A DNA stretch of 64,000 nt from positions 1 through 64,000 of the forward strand of contig CAZTKJ010000007.1 of NCBI GenBank assembly GCA_964614185.1. The letters run 5' to 3'. This DNA is from Suilimivivens sp964614185 (GTDB lineage Bacteria > Bacillota > Clostridia > Lachnospirales > Lachnospiraceae). Positions 1 to 7,210 of this stretch are shown in pieces. The notes beneath the pieces are model-generated. The model did not search any database. It saw only the letters and a list, made by a program, of their open reading frames with translations, and was not told where the DNA came from. The position numbers were made by a program, and so were the translations under genes. The first letter of the stretch is position 1, and each line of letters begins with the position of its first letter.

Positions 1-654
1 GCATTGTACGACAAGATAAAAGATACCGGCATAAAGACCCTGATAGCAGATGCAGGATATAAGACCCCGGCGGTGGCAAAACTGCTGATAGATGACGGGA
101 TCGTTCCGCTTCTGCCGTATAAAAGGCCGATGACCAAAGAAGGGTTTTTCCGAAAATACGAGCATGTCTATGATGAGTATTATGACTGTTACATCTGTCC
201 GAATGACCAGATACTGACATACAGTACAACGAACAGGAACGGATACCGGGAATACAAAAGCAATGGGGCTGTCTGTGCAGGATGTCCATATCTTTCACAA
301 TGTACGGAAAGCAAAGACCATGTCAAACTGGTAACGCGGCATATATGGGAGCAATATATGGAAATGTGTGAGGATATCCGCCAGACCCCTGGCATGAAAG
401 AATTATACTCCTTAAGGAAAGAAACGATAGAACGGATCTTTGGAACAGCAAAAGAGAATCATGGATTCAGATATACGCAGATGTTTGGGAAAGCACGGAT
501 GGAAATGAAGGCCGGGCTTACATTTGCCTGCATGAATCTGAAAAAGCTGGCAAAGATGAAAGTCAAAAAAGGATTGACAGCACATGGTTCTGCTATAAAT
601 AAATTTAAGAACACAGTTTTTACACTCAGGATAAGAAAAACGCTTCTAGCTTAG
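1..654 (+). CDS. IS1182-like transposase, 3' part (cut by window edge)
   Basis: C-terminal part of a DDE transposase; the frame is open to the first base, so the N-terminus lies outside the window. The in-window part has an IADAGY motif carrying one catalytic Asp (about 16 codons in), a cysteine cluster (CYIC, CAGCPYLSQC) typical of IS1182-type enzymes, and near the end RKETIERIFGTAKE, which should carry the catalytic Glu, followed by a GFRYTQMFGKA segment. It runs to a normal stop, so the 3' end looks intact. It faces HPr convergently, with a terminator-like hairpin between them. Family assignment rests on motif resemblance; whether the whole element is functional cannot be judged. Confidence 0.8.
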   Translation, partial: ALYDKIKDTGIKTLIADAGYKTPAVAKLLIDDGIVPLLPYKRPMTKEGFFRKYEHVYDEYYDCYICPNDQILTYSTTNRNGYREYKSNGAVCAGCPYLSQCTESKDHVKLVTRHIWEQYMEMCEDIRQTPGMKELYSLRKETIERIFGTAKENHGFRYTQMFGKARMEMKAGLTFACMNLKKLAKMKVKKGLTAHGSAINKFKNTVFTLRIRKTLLA

Positions 655-669
655 CAGTTGCCAGAAGCG
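641..669. repeat. Inverted repeat at transposase 3' end (possible IS end)
   Basis: CGCTTCTaGC at 641-650 pairs with GCcAGAAGCG at 660-669; the stem overlaps the transposase stop codon and is followed by TTT. It may be the terminal inverted repeat or an element-borne terminator. The other end is outside the window, so the repeat cannot be matched to a partner. Confidence 0.4.
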
Positions 670-685
670 CTTTGTCTACAGTCTG

Positions 686-710
686 AGAGCGTTGCCAGCA
701 ACGCTCTTTT
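686..710 (+). terminator. Hairpin terminator between transposase and HPr gene
   Basis: AGAGCGTTGC at 686-695 is the exact complement of GCAACGCTCT at 698-707, followed by TTT. The 10-bp perfect stem and short T run fit an intrinsic terminator for the rightward transposase. It could also serve the leftward HPr gene, though the T run on that strand is poor. Confidence 0.6.
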
Positions 711-748
711 ATTTAACATAAGGACAGTTCTCAAAATGTGATATCTTG

Positions 749-1012
749 TTATTCACCTAATCCATTTTCAATCGCTTTTACAAGTGTCTGTAATGCCTCA
801 TTTTCATCTTCGCCCTCACAGATAAACTCAATCTCGTCACCACATTTGACACATGCGCCAAGAACGCTCAAAACACTCTTAGCATTCGCCGTGTTTCCCC
901 TAAATGTAAAGGTTATTAATGATTTAAACTGCATTGCCTCCTTGCATAAAATCCCTGCCGGCCTAAGATGCAAACCCGTAGGGTTCTTAATAACCACCTT
1001 TTGGCTTACCAT
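749..1012 (-). CDS. ptsH: Phosphocarrier protein HPr
   Basis: HPr passes phosphate from enzyme I to sugar-specific EII components of the PTS and, when phosphorylated on Ser46, acts as corepressor of CcpA. The 87-residue protein has the phosphorylatable His15 in GLHLRPAG and Ser46 in AKSVLSVLG, so both functions look intact. The longest open frame would add seven residues, but GGAGG lies just ahead of the ATG at 1012, which gives the canonical HPr N-terminus. The His loop reads HLRPAG rather than the commoner HARPAT. It follows glmM on the same strand but has its own promoter at 1063-1091. No HPr kinase or enzyme I gene is in the window. Confidence 0.93.
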   Translation of the reverse strand: MVSQKVVIKNPTGLHLRPAGILCKEAMQFKSLITFTFRGNTANAKSVLSVLGACVKCGDEIEFICEGEDENEALQTLVKAIENGLGE

Positions 1013-1062
1013 TATAAACTCCCTCCAATTCATTTGATGCCTGACCCTGTAATTCTTATCTT

Positions 1063-1091
1063 AGTATAGCATCTTACCTTCTATTACACAA
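1063..1091 (-). promoter_or_regulatory. Promoter of the HPr gene
   Basis: On the minus strand TTGTGT (1086-1091), a 17-nt spacer and TATACT (1063-1068) form a good sigma-A promoter in the gap between glmM and the HPr gene. It would allow HPr to be made independently of the cdaA-cdaR-glmM run. Confidence 0.6.
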
Positions 1092-1107
1092 GCGGTTTCA
1101 CAAAGTC

Positions 1108-2457
1108 TTACAGCATGATATTCTGAATTAACTCTGCCAGCTGCTTTGCTTCTTTTTCAATCACCTGCTGATCCTTTCCTTCAATCATAACACGCACTAA
1201 CGGCTCTGTTCCCGAAGGACGGATCAGCACCCTGCCTTCACCTGCAAACCGGTCATTTAATTTTGTAATTGCATCTGCAATCTCAGGATATTCCATGTAT
1301 TTTTCTTTCTTATGATTCGGCACTTTTGCATTAACTAACGCCTGGGGAAGAACTTCCATAATAGATGCAAGTTCTGATAATGACTTATTTGTTTCCACCA
1401 TTACCTGCAAAAGATGCAGTGCGCTTAACAGGCCATCACCTGTAGTATTTTCTTTGAGGAAAATAATATGACCTGACTGTTCTCCACCAAGGCTTGCTCC
1501 GATTTCCTTCATATGCTCAAGGACATAACGGTCTCCTACCTTTGTCTGATCCACCTTAATTCCTTTCTCTTTAGCCATCAGGAAAAAGCCTAAATTACTC
1601 ATGACTGTTGCTACAATTGTATCTCCGGAAAGTTCTCCTTTTTCCTTCATATGATTGCCTACAATTGCCATGATCTGGTCGCCGTCAACCACATTACCAA
1701 GTTCATCCACAGCCATTAATCTGTCAGCATCCCCATCAAATGCAAGACCTATATCTGCTTTTTCATACACTACCCTGGCACGGATTTCTTCCATATGAGT
1801 AGAACCGCAATTTGCATTGATATTGGTTCCGTCAGGCATATTATGAATAGCCACTACATTGCCTCCAAGCTCCTTTAATGCTTCTACAGAAGTGTAATAA
1901 GCAGCGCCCTCTGCACAGTCCACTACAATCTTTAAATGTGACAGATCCACATGAACAGACTGAATAGAATGATTAATGTATTCCTCTCTTGCATCGGTAC
2001 GGTATTTAATTTTACCTACATTAGCTCCTATGGGAAATTTAATTCCGTTCATATCACTTTTTATCAATGCTTCAATTTCGTCTTCCAGAGCATCCGGAAG
2101 TTTATATCCGTCACCGTCAAAGAATTTAATCCCGTTAAATTCAACCGGATTATGAGAGGCTGAGATCACAACACCCGCATCTACTTTATATTTTCTTGCC
2201 AGATATGCAACTGCCGGTGTGGGAATTACCCCCACATACACTGCATTTGCTCCTACAGAGCAAATACCGGCCATTAGCGCATTTGCCAGCATATCTCCGG
2301 AAATACGGGTATCACATCCTACCATAATAGTCGGTTTATGTTCATTTTCCTTGGTAAGTACATATGCTCCTGCCTGGCCAAGCTGCATGGCAAGAAGGGG
2401 TGTCAACTCATCATTCGCAACTCCTCTTACTCCATCTGTTCCAAATAATCTGCTCAT
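1108..2457 (-). CDS. glmM: Phosphoglucosamine mutase GlmM
   Basis: Converts glucosamine-6-phosphate to glucosamine-1-phosphate, on the path to UDP-GlcNAc and peptidoglycan, in the cytoplasm. At 449 residues it has normal family length. Visible motifs are the N-terminal FGTDGVRG, the phosphoserine loop SASHNP with catalytic Ser101, the Mg-binding DGDADR, and the C-terminal phosphate-binding RPSGTEPLVRVM. GGAGG precedes the ATG. It ends the cdaA-cdaR-glmM cluster, conserved across Firmicutes; in Bacillus and Lactococcus GlmM binds CdaA and restrains c-di-AMP synthesis (family knowledge, not seen here). Confidence 0.97.
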   Translation of the reverse strand: MSRLFGTDGVRGVANDELTPLLAMQLGQAGAYVLTKENEHKPTIMVGCDTRISGDMLANALMAGICSVGANAVYVGVIPTPAVAYLARKYKVDAGVVISASHNPVEFNGIKFFDGDGYKLPDALEDEIEALIKSDMNGIKFPIGANVGKIKYRTDAREEYINHSIQSVHVDLSHLKIVVDCAEGAAYYTSVEALKELGGNVVAIHNMPDGTNINANCGSTHMEEIRARVVYEKADIGLAFDGDADRLMAVDELGNVVDGDQIMAIVGNHMKEKGELSGDTIVATVMSNLGFFLMAKEKGIKVDQTKVGDRYVLEHMKEIGASLGGEQSGHIIFLKENTTGDGLLSALHLLQVMVETNKSLSELASIMEVLPQALVNAKVPNHKKEKYMEYPEIADAITKLNDRFAGEGRVLIRPSGTEPLVRVMIEGKDQQVIEKEAKQLAELIQNIML

Positions 2458-2461
2458 TTCA

Positions 2462-3739
2462 TTAATCCTCCACTTTTGATAAATGCATCATTACCGTTAC
2501 AGGTTCTCTTATAGTTACGTTATCCGGCAGGCCAAAGTCAACTTCAACCTGATAAAATCCTTCTACCGGCTCCTCCATACCCTGTTCCTGCATCCATTTT
2601 TCTATGTCCACACTGCCTCTGATATTGGCAGCGGCAATTCCTGATACGTCAAGGGAAAGACCTCTTACTTCAATAGTGATGTTCTCATCAAGTTCCGATA
2701 TGGTTGCACGGTATCCTTCCGGCACATTTGTTACATCCACTCTGTCTCCACGGACTTCAAACCTTTTGGAAATCTCCCGCTGAATCGAAACAGTCACTTC
2801 TACTTTATTTTGAGCGGCGTCTGCAAGGAATACATTATCCGGCAGATAATCGCGGATATCAATTTCCGCTACATAATCTTCCGTCTCACCGGAAATATCA
2901 AGAGCTTCGCCCGGTATCTCAATACTGCTTATATTCTTAAGGGCGTTGCTTTTACCTGCAAGAACAATGCTGTTGAAACTTCCCTGCGCTTCACCGGATA
3001 TTTGGTATCCAAAAGCCGGTGTTCCTGTAGTATTGAAATGAATGGGCACCTCCATAGTCTGAAATATAGTAACCTTTACGCCTACGGATTTAACATTTTG
3101 CGAAATCCTGCTGTTCTGAATCACGTGGTCTTCACTGTCATACAGCCTGACTTCTGCATTGTCGGCAATGTCATCCGTAAATCCCGTTACAGGCACATCG
3201 ATCACTGCCTTGGAGATCTGGTTGATGATAGATTCCGGTCCTGAAATCCTCACCAAATTCTGATCCGGTATAATATCCCCTATCAGATATCCTTCTTCTA
3301 CGCTTCCGGAGACAGTTGCTTTCAGAGCAAGGGTTTTAGTCCTCTTATTTTCAATATCCAGTTTTACCGTATCAATGCTTCCTTCTATTTTTTCTATATT
3401 GTTGCTGTTCAGATTCGTTGTCAGCTTAATACTGATGGTATCCAGGCTGCTCAGTTCACTTACATCTGCCGTTGCAACAATATTGTTTGCACTCAGCGAA
3501 CTGATAATGGTTCTTGGAGCCCAAACAGTCACCCTGCTGATTACTGCCGTGTCATCCAATACTTCATATACCTGACCGGAATCAGTGATCAGCTCCGTAT
3601 TAAGGAGCTTTACCGGAATATTGGTAAAAGTCTGTGCAATTGTAGGATCGTTAATATTATTTACCACCAGCCAAAGCAGAAATGCGACAAACAGAGAGAC
3701 TATTTTCAGGCTGATGTTGGCTGTAATCTTATTTTTCAA
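2462..3739 (-). CDS. cdaR: CdaA regulatory protein CdaR (YbbR domains)
   Basis: Membrane-anchored extracytoplasmic protein that modulates the diadenylate cyclase CdaA. One N-terminal transmembrane segment (about residues 10-27, rich in Leu/Val/Phe) is followed by roughly 400 residues of repeated beta-rich YbbR units, recognisable from alternating beta segments such as RVTVWAPRTIISSL and VRISGPESIINQI. The start appears to be TTG, overlapping the end of cdaA by 11 nt, which implies translational coupling; the N-terminal sequence from this TTG matches the usual YbbR anchor. Not to be confused with the sugar-diacid CdaR/PucR family, which also occurs here at 21950-23038. Confidence 0.9.
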   Translation of the reverse strand: MKNKITANISLKIVSLFVAFLLWLVVNNINDPTIAQTFTNIPVKLLNTELITDSGQVYEVLDDTAVISRVTVWAPRTIISSLSANNIVATADVSELSSLDTISIKLTTNLNSNNIEKIEGSIDTVKLDIENKRTKTLALKATVSGSVEEGYLIGDIIPDQNLVRISGPESIINQISKAVIDVPVTGFTDDIADNAEVRLYDSEDHVIQNSRISQNVKSVGVKVTIFQTMEVPIHFNTTGTPAFGYQISGEAQGSFNSIVLAGKSNALKNISSIEIPGEALDISGETEDYVAEIDIRDYLPDNVFLADAAQNKVEVTVSIQREISKRFEVRGDRVDVTNVPEGYRATISELDENITIEVRGLSLDVSGIAAANIRGSVDIEKWMQEQGMEEPVEGFYQVEVDFGLPDNVTIREPVTVMMHLSKVED

Positions 3740-4607
3740 CTTTAGACCGTCCCTTCCATAAAATACGCTTCTTAGACTCTTCTTCCGGCTTATTCTGTAT
3801 TGATCTGAGTCTTTCTTTTAAACGTTCACCATCCAGATTACGCTCTAAGTTTCCTTCGTAAGCTACACTGATCTTACCTGTTTCCTCAGAAACAATAACC
3901 GTCATGGAATCTGTTACATCAGAAATGCCCACCCCTGCCCGGTGTCTGGTTCCAAGGTCCTTACTAAGAGCCATGTTATCTGACAGAGGCAGATAGCAGG
4001 TGGCAGAAGTAACTCTGTTTCCACGTACAATAACTGCACCATCATGAAGCGGTGTATTTTTTTCAAAAATATTAATGATCAGCTGACTGGTGACAATCGC
4101 ATCTACATCAATGCCGGTCCTTTCATACTCCGTCAGCGGCTGATTCTGTTCAACAACAATAAGGGCACCGGTTTTCACCTTGCCCATTTCAACACAAGCC
4201 TTTGCTATTTCATTGATCGTCCTGTCCGAAAATCGTCCCTCTTCAGATGTTTTTCCTGTATCAAAGGGAATAATAGACGTAATAATATTCTTTCGTCCCA
4301 GCTCCTCCAAGGCCTTTCTGAGTTCGGGCTGCAAAATAACTACCACTGCCGTTACCGCTACTCCAAATGCATTCTGTACGATCCAAAGTATGGTATTCAT
4401 TTCAAAATAAGCAGCAATCAATATGAATCCTGCTATCACTATGATCCCCTTCAGCAGCGACCACGCTCTTGTATTCTTGATCCATACCAGAATATTGTAT
4501 ACCAGAAAGGTTATAAGAAGAATTTCAACAATATCCACCCATCTGATACTTCTGATGCTTGGTATACGTGCCAGATATGTTGTTATAAACTCATTTATCT
4601 GAGACAT
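3729..4607 (-). CDS. cdaA: Diadenylate cyclase CdaA
   Basis: Makes cyclic di-AMP from two ATP. The 292-residue protein has three hydrophobic helices in the first 95 residues and a cytoplasmic DAC domain. The two signature motifs are intact: DGA at 189-191 (in LHDGAVIVRGN) and RHR at 221-223 (in GTRHRAGVG), so it should be active. GGAGA precedes the ATG. It heads the cdaA-cdaR-glmM module and is preceded, 65 nt away, by two membrane-protein genes of unknown function. c-di-AMP in Firmicutes controls potassium and osmolyte transport and wall homeostasis. Confidence 0.96.
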   Translation of the reverse strand: MSQINEFITTYLARIPSIRSIRWVDIVEILLITFLVYNILVWIKNTRAWSLLKGIIVIAGFILIAAYFEMNTILWIVQNAFGVAVTAVVVILQPELRKALEELGRKNIITSIIPFDTGKTSEEGRFSDRTINEIAKACVEMGKVKTGALIVVEQNQPLTEYERTGIDVDAIVTSQLIINIFEKNTPLHDGAVIVRGNRVTSATCYLPLSDNMALSKDLGTRHRAGVGISDVTDSMTVIVSEETGKISVAYEGNLERNLDGERLKERLRSIQNKPEEESKKRILWKGRSKVEK

Positions 4608-4631
4608 TTACATTTCTCCGTTACTAATATC

Positions 4632-4656
4632 TTATGGAACTTCTGCCATTCCATAA
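4632..4656 (-). other. Small inverted repeat ahead of cdaA
   Basis: TTATGGA (4632-4638) and TCCATAA (4650-4656) form a 7-bp stem with an 11-nt loop in the 64-nt gap before cdaA. There is no T run, so it is not a clear terminator. Role unknown. Confidence 0.25.
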
Positions 4657-4671
4657 CCATAATTTATAAGC

Positions 4672-5628
4672 CTATTTTTTAGTCTGGGCAGATGCAGGCC
4701 TCTTTCTTGGCGTATTGATCTTCTTAACAGTCTTGGAAGGCGCCGAAACCGTTATCTTGGGTACTGCTTTCACATAATAATAATATTCGTCATCCTCAAA
4801 CTGTACCTTCTCTGTTCTGCTGTAATCCAGATGAAGGGCAAAAAACTCCACTACCTTGGCTGCTAATACGGAAAATATTGTTCCTACGATCAAGCCCAAA
4901 ATAGACACTTTGGTATCAAACATCAAATCTCCTACCAAAAGCACCATTACGTCTGCCAAAGCGCCTGCAATGATCGCTATCGTCCATGCATAGTCAATGG
5001 ACAATCTTCTGATGAAATATACAACAATGATCGTAACAGCAAAAGCCGCTATCATCAGTATCATGGCTTTATTGTCAATAAATCCGTCAATAATAAAACG
5101 GAATCTGGTGGCCATATCGTCTTCCATCCCTGAAAGCGCTGTTGCTCCCTCTGCAATATAATTAAGCAAAAAAGTCACTACAACGCCGCAGCCCACTGAA
5201 ATAGCAGATGCCGGTGTCCCTATCAGTCCCATTGCAAGGGGAATCACATAGGGAATTCCAATGGCAAAACTCATGGGAGTCAATAAAACCACCAATGTAT
5301 CCTTCGGTGAAAACCGAAAATAAAGTAAAAATAATATCAGAAATACTACCAGTGTAATTACCGCGCACTCCAATGAAAGTGCATACATATGAAGTACCGT
5401 AAAGGCTGCTGCTACAAAAATAATAAAATTCATCGGCATAAAAGAACACATCAGCGCCACAATCAGCACAATGGAAATATCATCCAGCCGATGCATATAG
5501 CCTATCTTGCTGTTTATCATCATTAGTGCTGCAAGCGCCAGTATCAATTTTAACAGCGGCTTTAAATATACTTCATATTTAGAAATAAAGTTTTTCACAT
5601 ACTGTTTCGCAACAAGCAAAGTTGTCAT
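4672..5628 (-). CDS. Polytopic membrane protein of unknown function
   Basis: I do not recognise a named family. The 318-residue protein has about eight to ten hydrophobic segments, a central loop near EGATALSGMEDDMATRF, and a cytoplasmic tail containing VQFEDDEYYYYVKAVPK followed by a Lys/Arg/Ser/Thr-rich end. GAGGAAAACGAT precedes the ATG. It lies between a two-helix membrane protein and cdaA on the same strand with short gaps, so it is probably co-transcribed with the c-di-AMP genes. The helices suggest a channel or transporter, but no substrate motif is visible and no function is assigned. Confidence 0.75.
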   Translation of the reverse strand: MTTLLVAKQYVKNFISKYEVYLKPLLKLILALAALMMINSKIGYMHRLDDISIVLIVALMCSFMPMNFIIFVAAAFTVLHMYALSLECAVITLVVFLILFLLYFRFSPKDTLVVLLTPMSFAIGIPYVIPLAMGLIGTPASAISVGCGVVVTFLLNYIAEGATALSGMEDDMATRFRFIIDGFIDNKAMILMIAAFAVTIIVVYFIRRLSIDYAWTIAIIAGALADVMVLLVGDLMFDTKVSILGLIVGTIFSVLAAKVVEFFALHLDYSRTEKVQFEDDEYYYYVKAVPKITVSAPSKTVKKINTPRKRPASAQTKK

Positions 5629-5643
5629 ATCGTTTTCCTCGTT

Positions 5644-6030
5644 TTATCTGTCATACATTCCTGCCAACTTTTTCAAACTGGCATAATATACTTTCAGGCT
5701 TTTTTTCGCCTTTGCGTACTTACTGGCATAAACAACATATGATATTACCCCATATGCGCCGACTACACACAAGTATAATATAACAATGGTCTTTCCAAAT
5801 GCCATAAGATCCATTTTGTAAATATCCTGTAGCAAAGTTTCAAAATTATAGAATACATACACTGCAAAGACCGCAAAGAATGAAATGGTTGCCGCAATAA
5901 CAGATTTAAATATCTGAAATCCTATGTAATCATTTCGGAAATAGTTCAGGACATTCATATTCCTTTTTCCTCTTCCTGATTCATAGGAGGCCAGTTTCGT
6001 CATTAATATGACTTTTTCCTCATTAATCAT
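5644..6030 (-). CDS. Small two-helix membrane protein, unknown function
   Basis: A 128-residue protein with a basic N-terminal stretch, two hydrophobic helices (about residues 42-62 and 80-100) and a Lys-rich C-terminal amphipathic tail (KYAKAKKSLKVYYASLKKL). GGAAGGGTAGTAAT stands ahead of the ATG. It ends 15 nt before the next membrane-protein gene and begins 26 nt after the zinc-protein gene, so it belongs to the recD2-to-cdaA run. No known domain is recognised. Confidence 0.7.
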   Translation of the reverse strand: MINEEKVILMTKLASYESGRGKRNMNVLNYFRNDYIGFQIFKSVIAATISFFAVFAVYVFYNFETLLQDIYKMDLMAFGKTIVILYLCVVGAYGVISYVVYASKYAKAKKSLKVYYASLKKLAGMYDR

Positions 6031-6056
6031 ATTACTACCCTTCCGCGTATGTTATC

Positions 6057-6464
6057 TTACAGAAACCTCATTTTGTTTCCATCAGACTTGCGTTCCTTAA
6101 ATGGCTCCGGTTGCGAAGGTTTATCCATTCCCATGGCGCTTCTTAACCCTTTTGTCATATCTGCCTTGCATTTATCGCAGAAGCGGCCTGAACGGATCAT
6201 GGCACCACATCCTTCACATGCAATTCTGATTGGTGAATCATCTGCAAACTGCAGACGCTCCTCACGAATCCACTGACGAATCTGCTGAATGTCTACATCA
6301 CATTCTTCTGCTACTTCCCTGATATCAGCGCCACTATGATCTGTGACATACTGTTTCACTTCCTGGAACTTAGCCTCTTTGGCCTCTTTGCACCGGGGAC
6401 ATATCGGCGGTCCGGCCACATAATTAAAAATTCTTCCACATGTTCTACAATTACGTACATCCAT
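6057..6464 (-). CDS. YvyF-like zinc protein (flagellar operon protein family)
   Basis: The 135-residue protein has an N-terminal zinc ribbon (CRTC, then CPRC), a middle helix-turn-helix-like segment (IREVAEECDVDIQQIRQWIREE) and a second ribbon (CEGC, then CDKC). This matches the YvyF/TIGR03826 flagellar-operon family, whose members sit beside flagellar genes and, in Bacillus subtilis, directly after comFC and before flgM. Here too it lies 14 nt after comFC. Its molecular role is not established; two zinc sites and an HTH-like core suggest a regulator or adaptor. Flagellar rod genes lie 3 kb upstream on the same strand. Confidence 0.8.
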   Translation of the reverse strand: MDVRNCRTCGRIFNYVAGPPICPRCKEAKEAKFQEVKQYVTDHSGADIREVAEECDVDIQQIRQWIREERLQFADDSPIRIACEGCGAMIRSGRFCDKCKADMTKGLRSAMGMDKPSQPEPFKERKSDGNKMRFL

Positions 6465-6478
6465 ATTTTCACCCCATC

Positions 6479-7210
6479 CTACATTCCACGTCCGACAGCT
6501 AATGCCATATAATATACTTTCTGTATACCTGCTGACATAAGCGTCTCTGTCATAGCATCAATAGTACTGCCGGTAGTGTATATGTCATCTATTATAACAA
6601 TCGTAATTAATTTTACATCATTTCTATAGATTTTAAAAGCCTTTTTCAAATTATTTTGCCTTTCCTGCCCACTTAGATTTTTCTGTGGAAGTGTTTTCCT
6701 TTTTCTTACAATAAGTTCCACATTTACAGGTATCCCTGATAACCTGGATATGGCTTTTGCAATCAGCTCCGCCTGATTATACCCTCTGACACGTTTTTTA
6801 GATGGATGCAGAGGCACCGGAATAAGAGCATCCGGTTTGATCATCCTAAGCCATCTGCCGTATCTTTCATAAAAATCCAATCCGTAAAACAATGCATATT
6901 CCTGGCGTCCGGAGTATTTAAACCGGAAGATGGAATCTGCCATACTCCCATAATCATATAACGCTACGCCCTGCACATACTTGTGCTTCTTTCTGACACA
7001 ATCCGTACACAGCTCTCCCTCACCTTTCAGCTGCTTACCGCATTTCATGCAGACAGATCCGCCGGTATATACGATTTTAGATGCACATTTGCTGCACACT
7101 CCCCTTCCCGGGCTATCCGTAATTTCATCACAGACTGCGCATCTTCTTGGAAAAACCAGATCCTGTATTACAGAAAATATTTTGCTTCCCTTCTCTATTA
7201 TTCTATTCAT
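6479..7210 (-). CDS. comFC: ComF family phosphoribosyltransferase-like protein
   Basis: ComFC-type protein: an N-terminal four-cysteine zinc module (CAVC, CSKC, CMKC, CTDC) and a C-terminal phosphoribosyltransferase fold with the PRPP loop VIIDDIYTTGST. Homologues are needed late in DNA uptake during transformation, and the family may also act in DNA repair. The start is the ATG at 7210, which overlaps the recD2 stop and is preceded by GAAGGGAAG; a TTG one codon earlier is less likely. Length is normal at 243 residues. Coupling to recD2 suggests a shared role in single-stranded DNA handling. Confidence 0.9.
   Translation of the reverse strand: MNRIIEKGSKIFSVIQDLVFPRRCAVCDEITDSPGRGVCSKCASKIVYTGGSVCMKCGKQLKGEGELCTDCVRKKHKYVQGVALYDYGSMADSIFRFKYSGRQEYALFYGLDFYERYGRWLRMIKPDALIPVPLHPSKKRVRGYNQAELIAKAISRLSGIPVNVELIVRKRKTLPQKNLSGQERQNNLKKAFKIYRNDVKLITIVIIDDIYTTGSTIDAMTETLMSAGIQKVYYMALAVGRGM

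Noticed and set aside
2810..3244. A 144-codon plus-strand frame opposite cdaR
   Set aside because: It is the antisense of a clear YbbR-domain gene and has no ribosome site or recognisable product.
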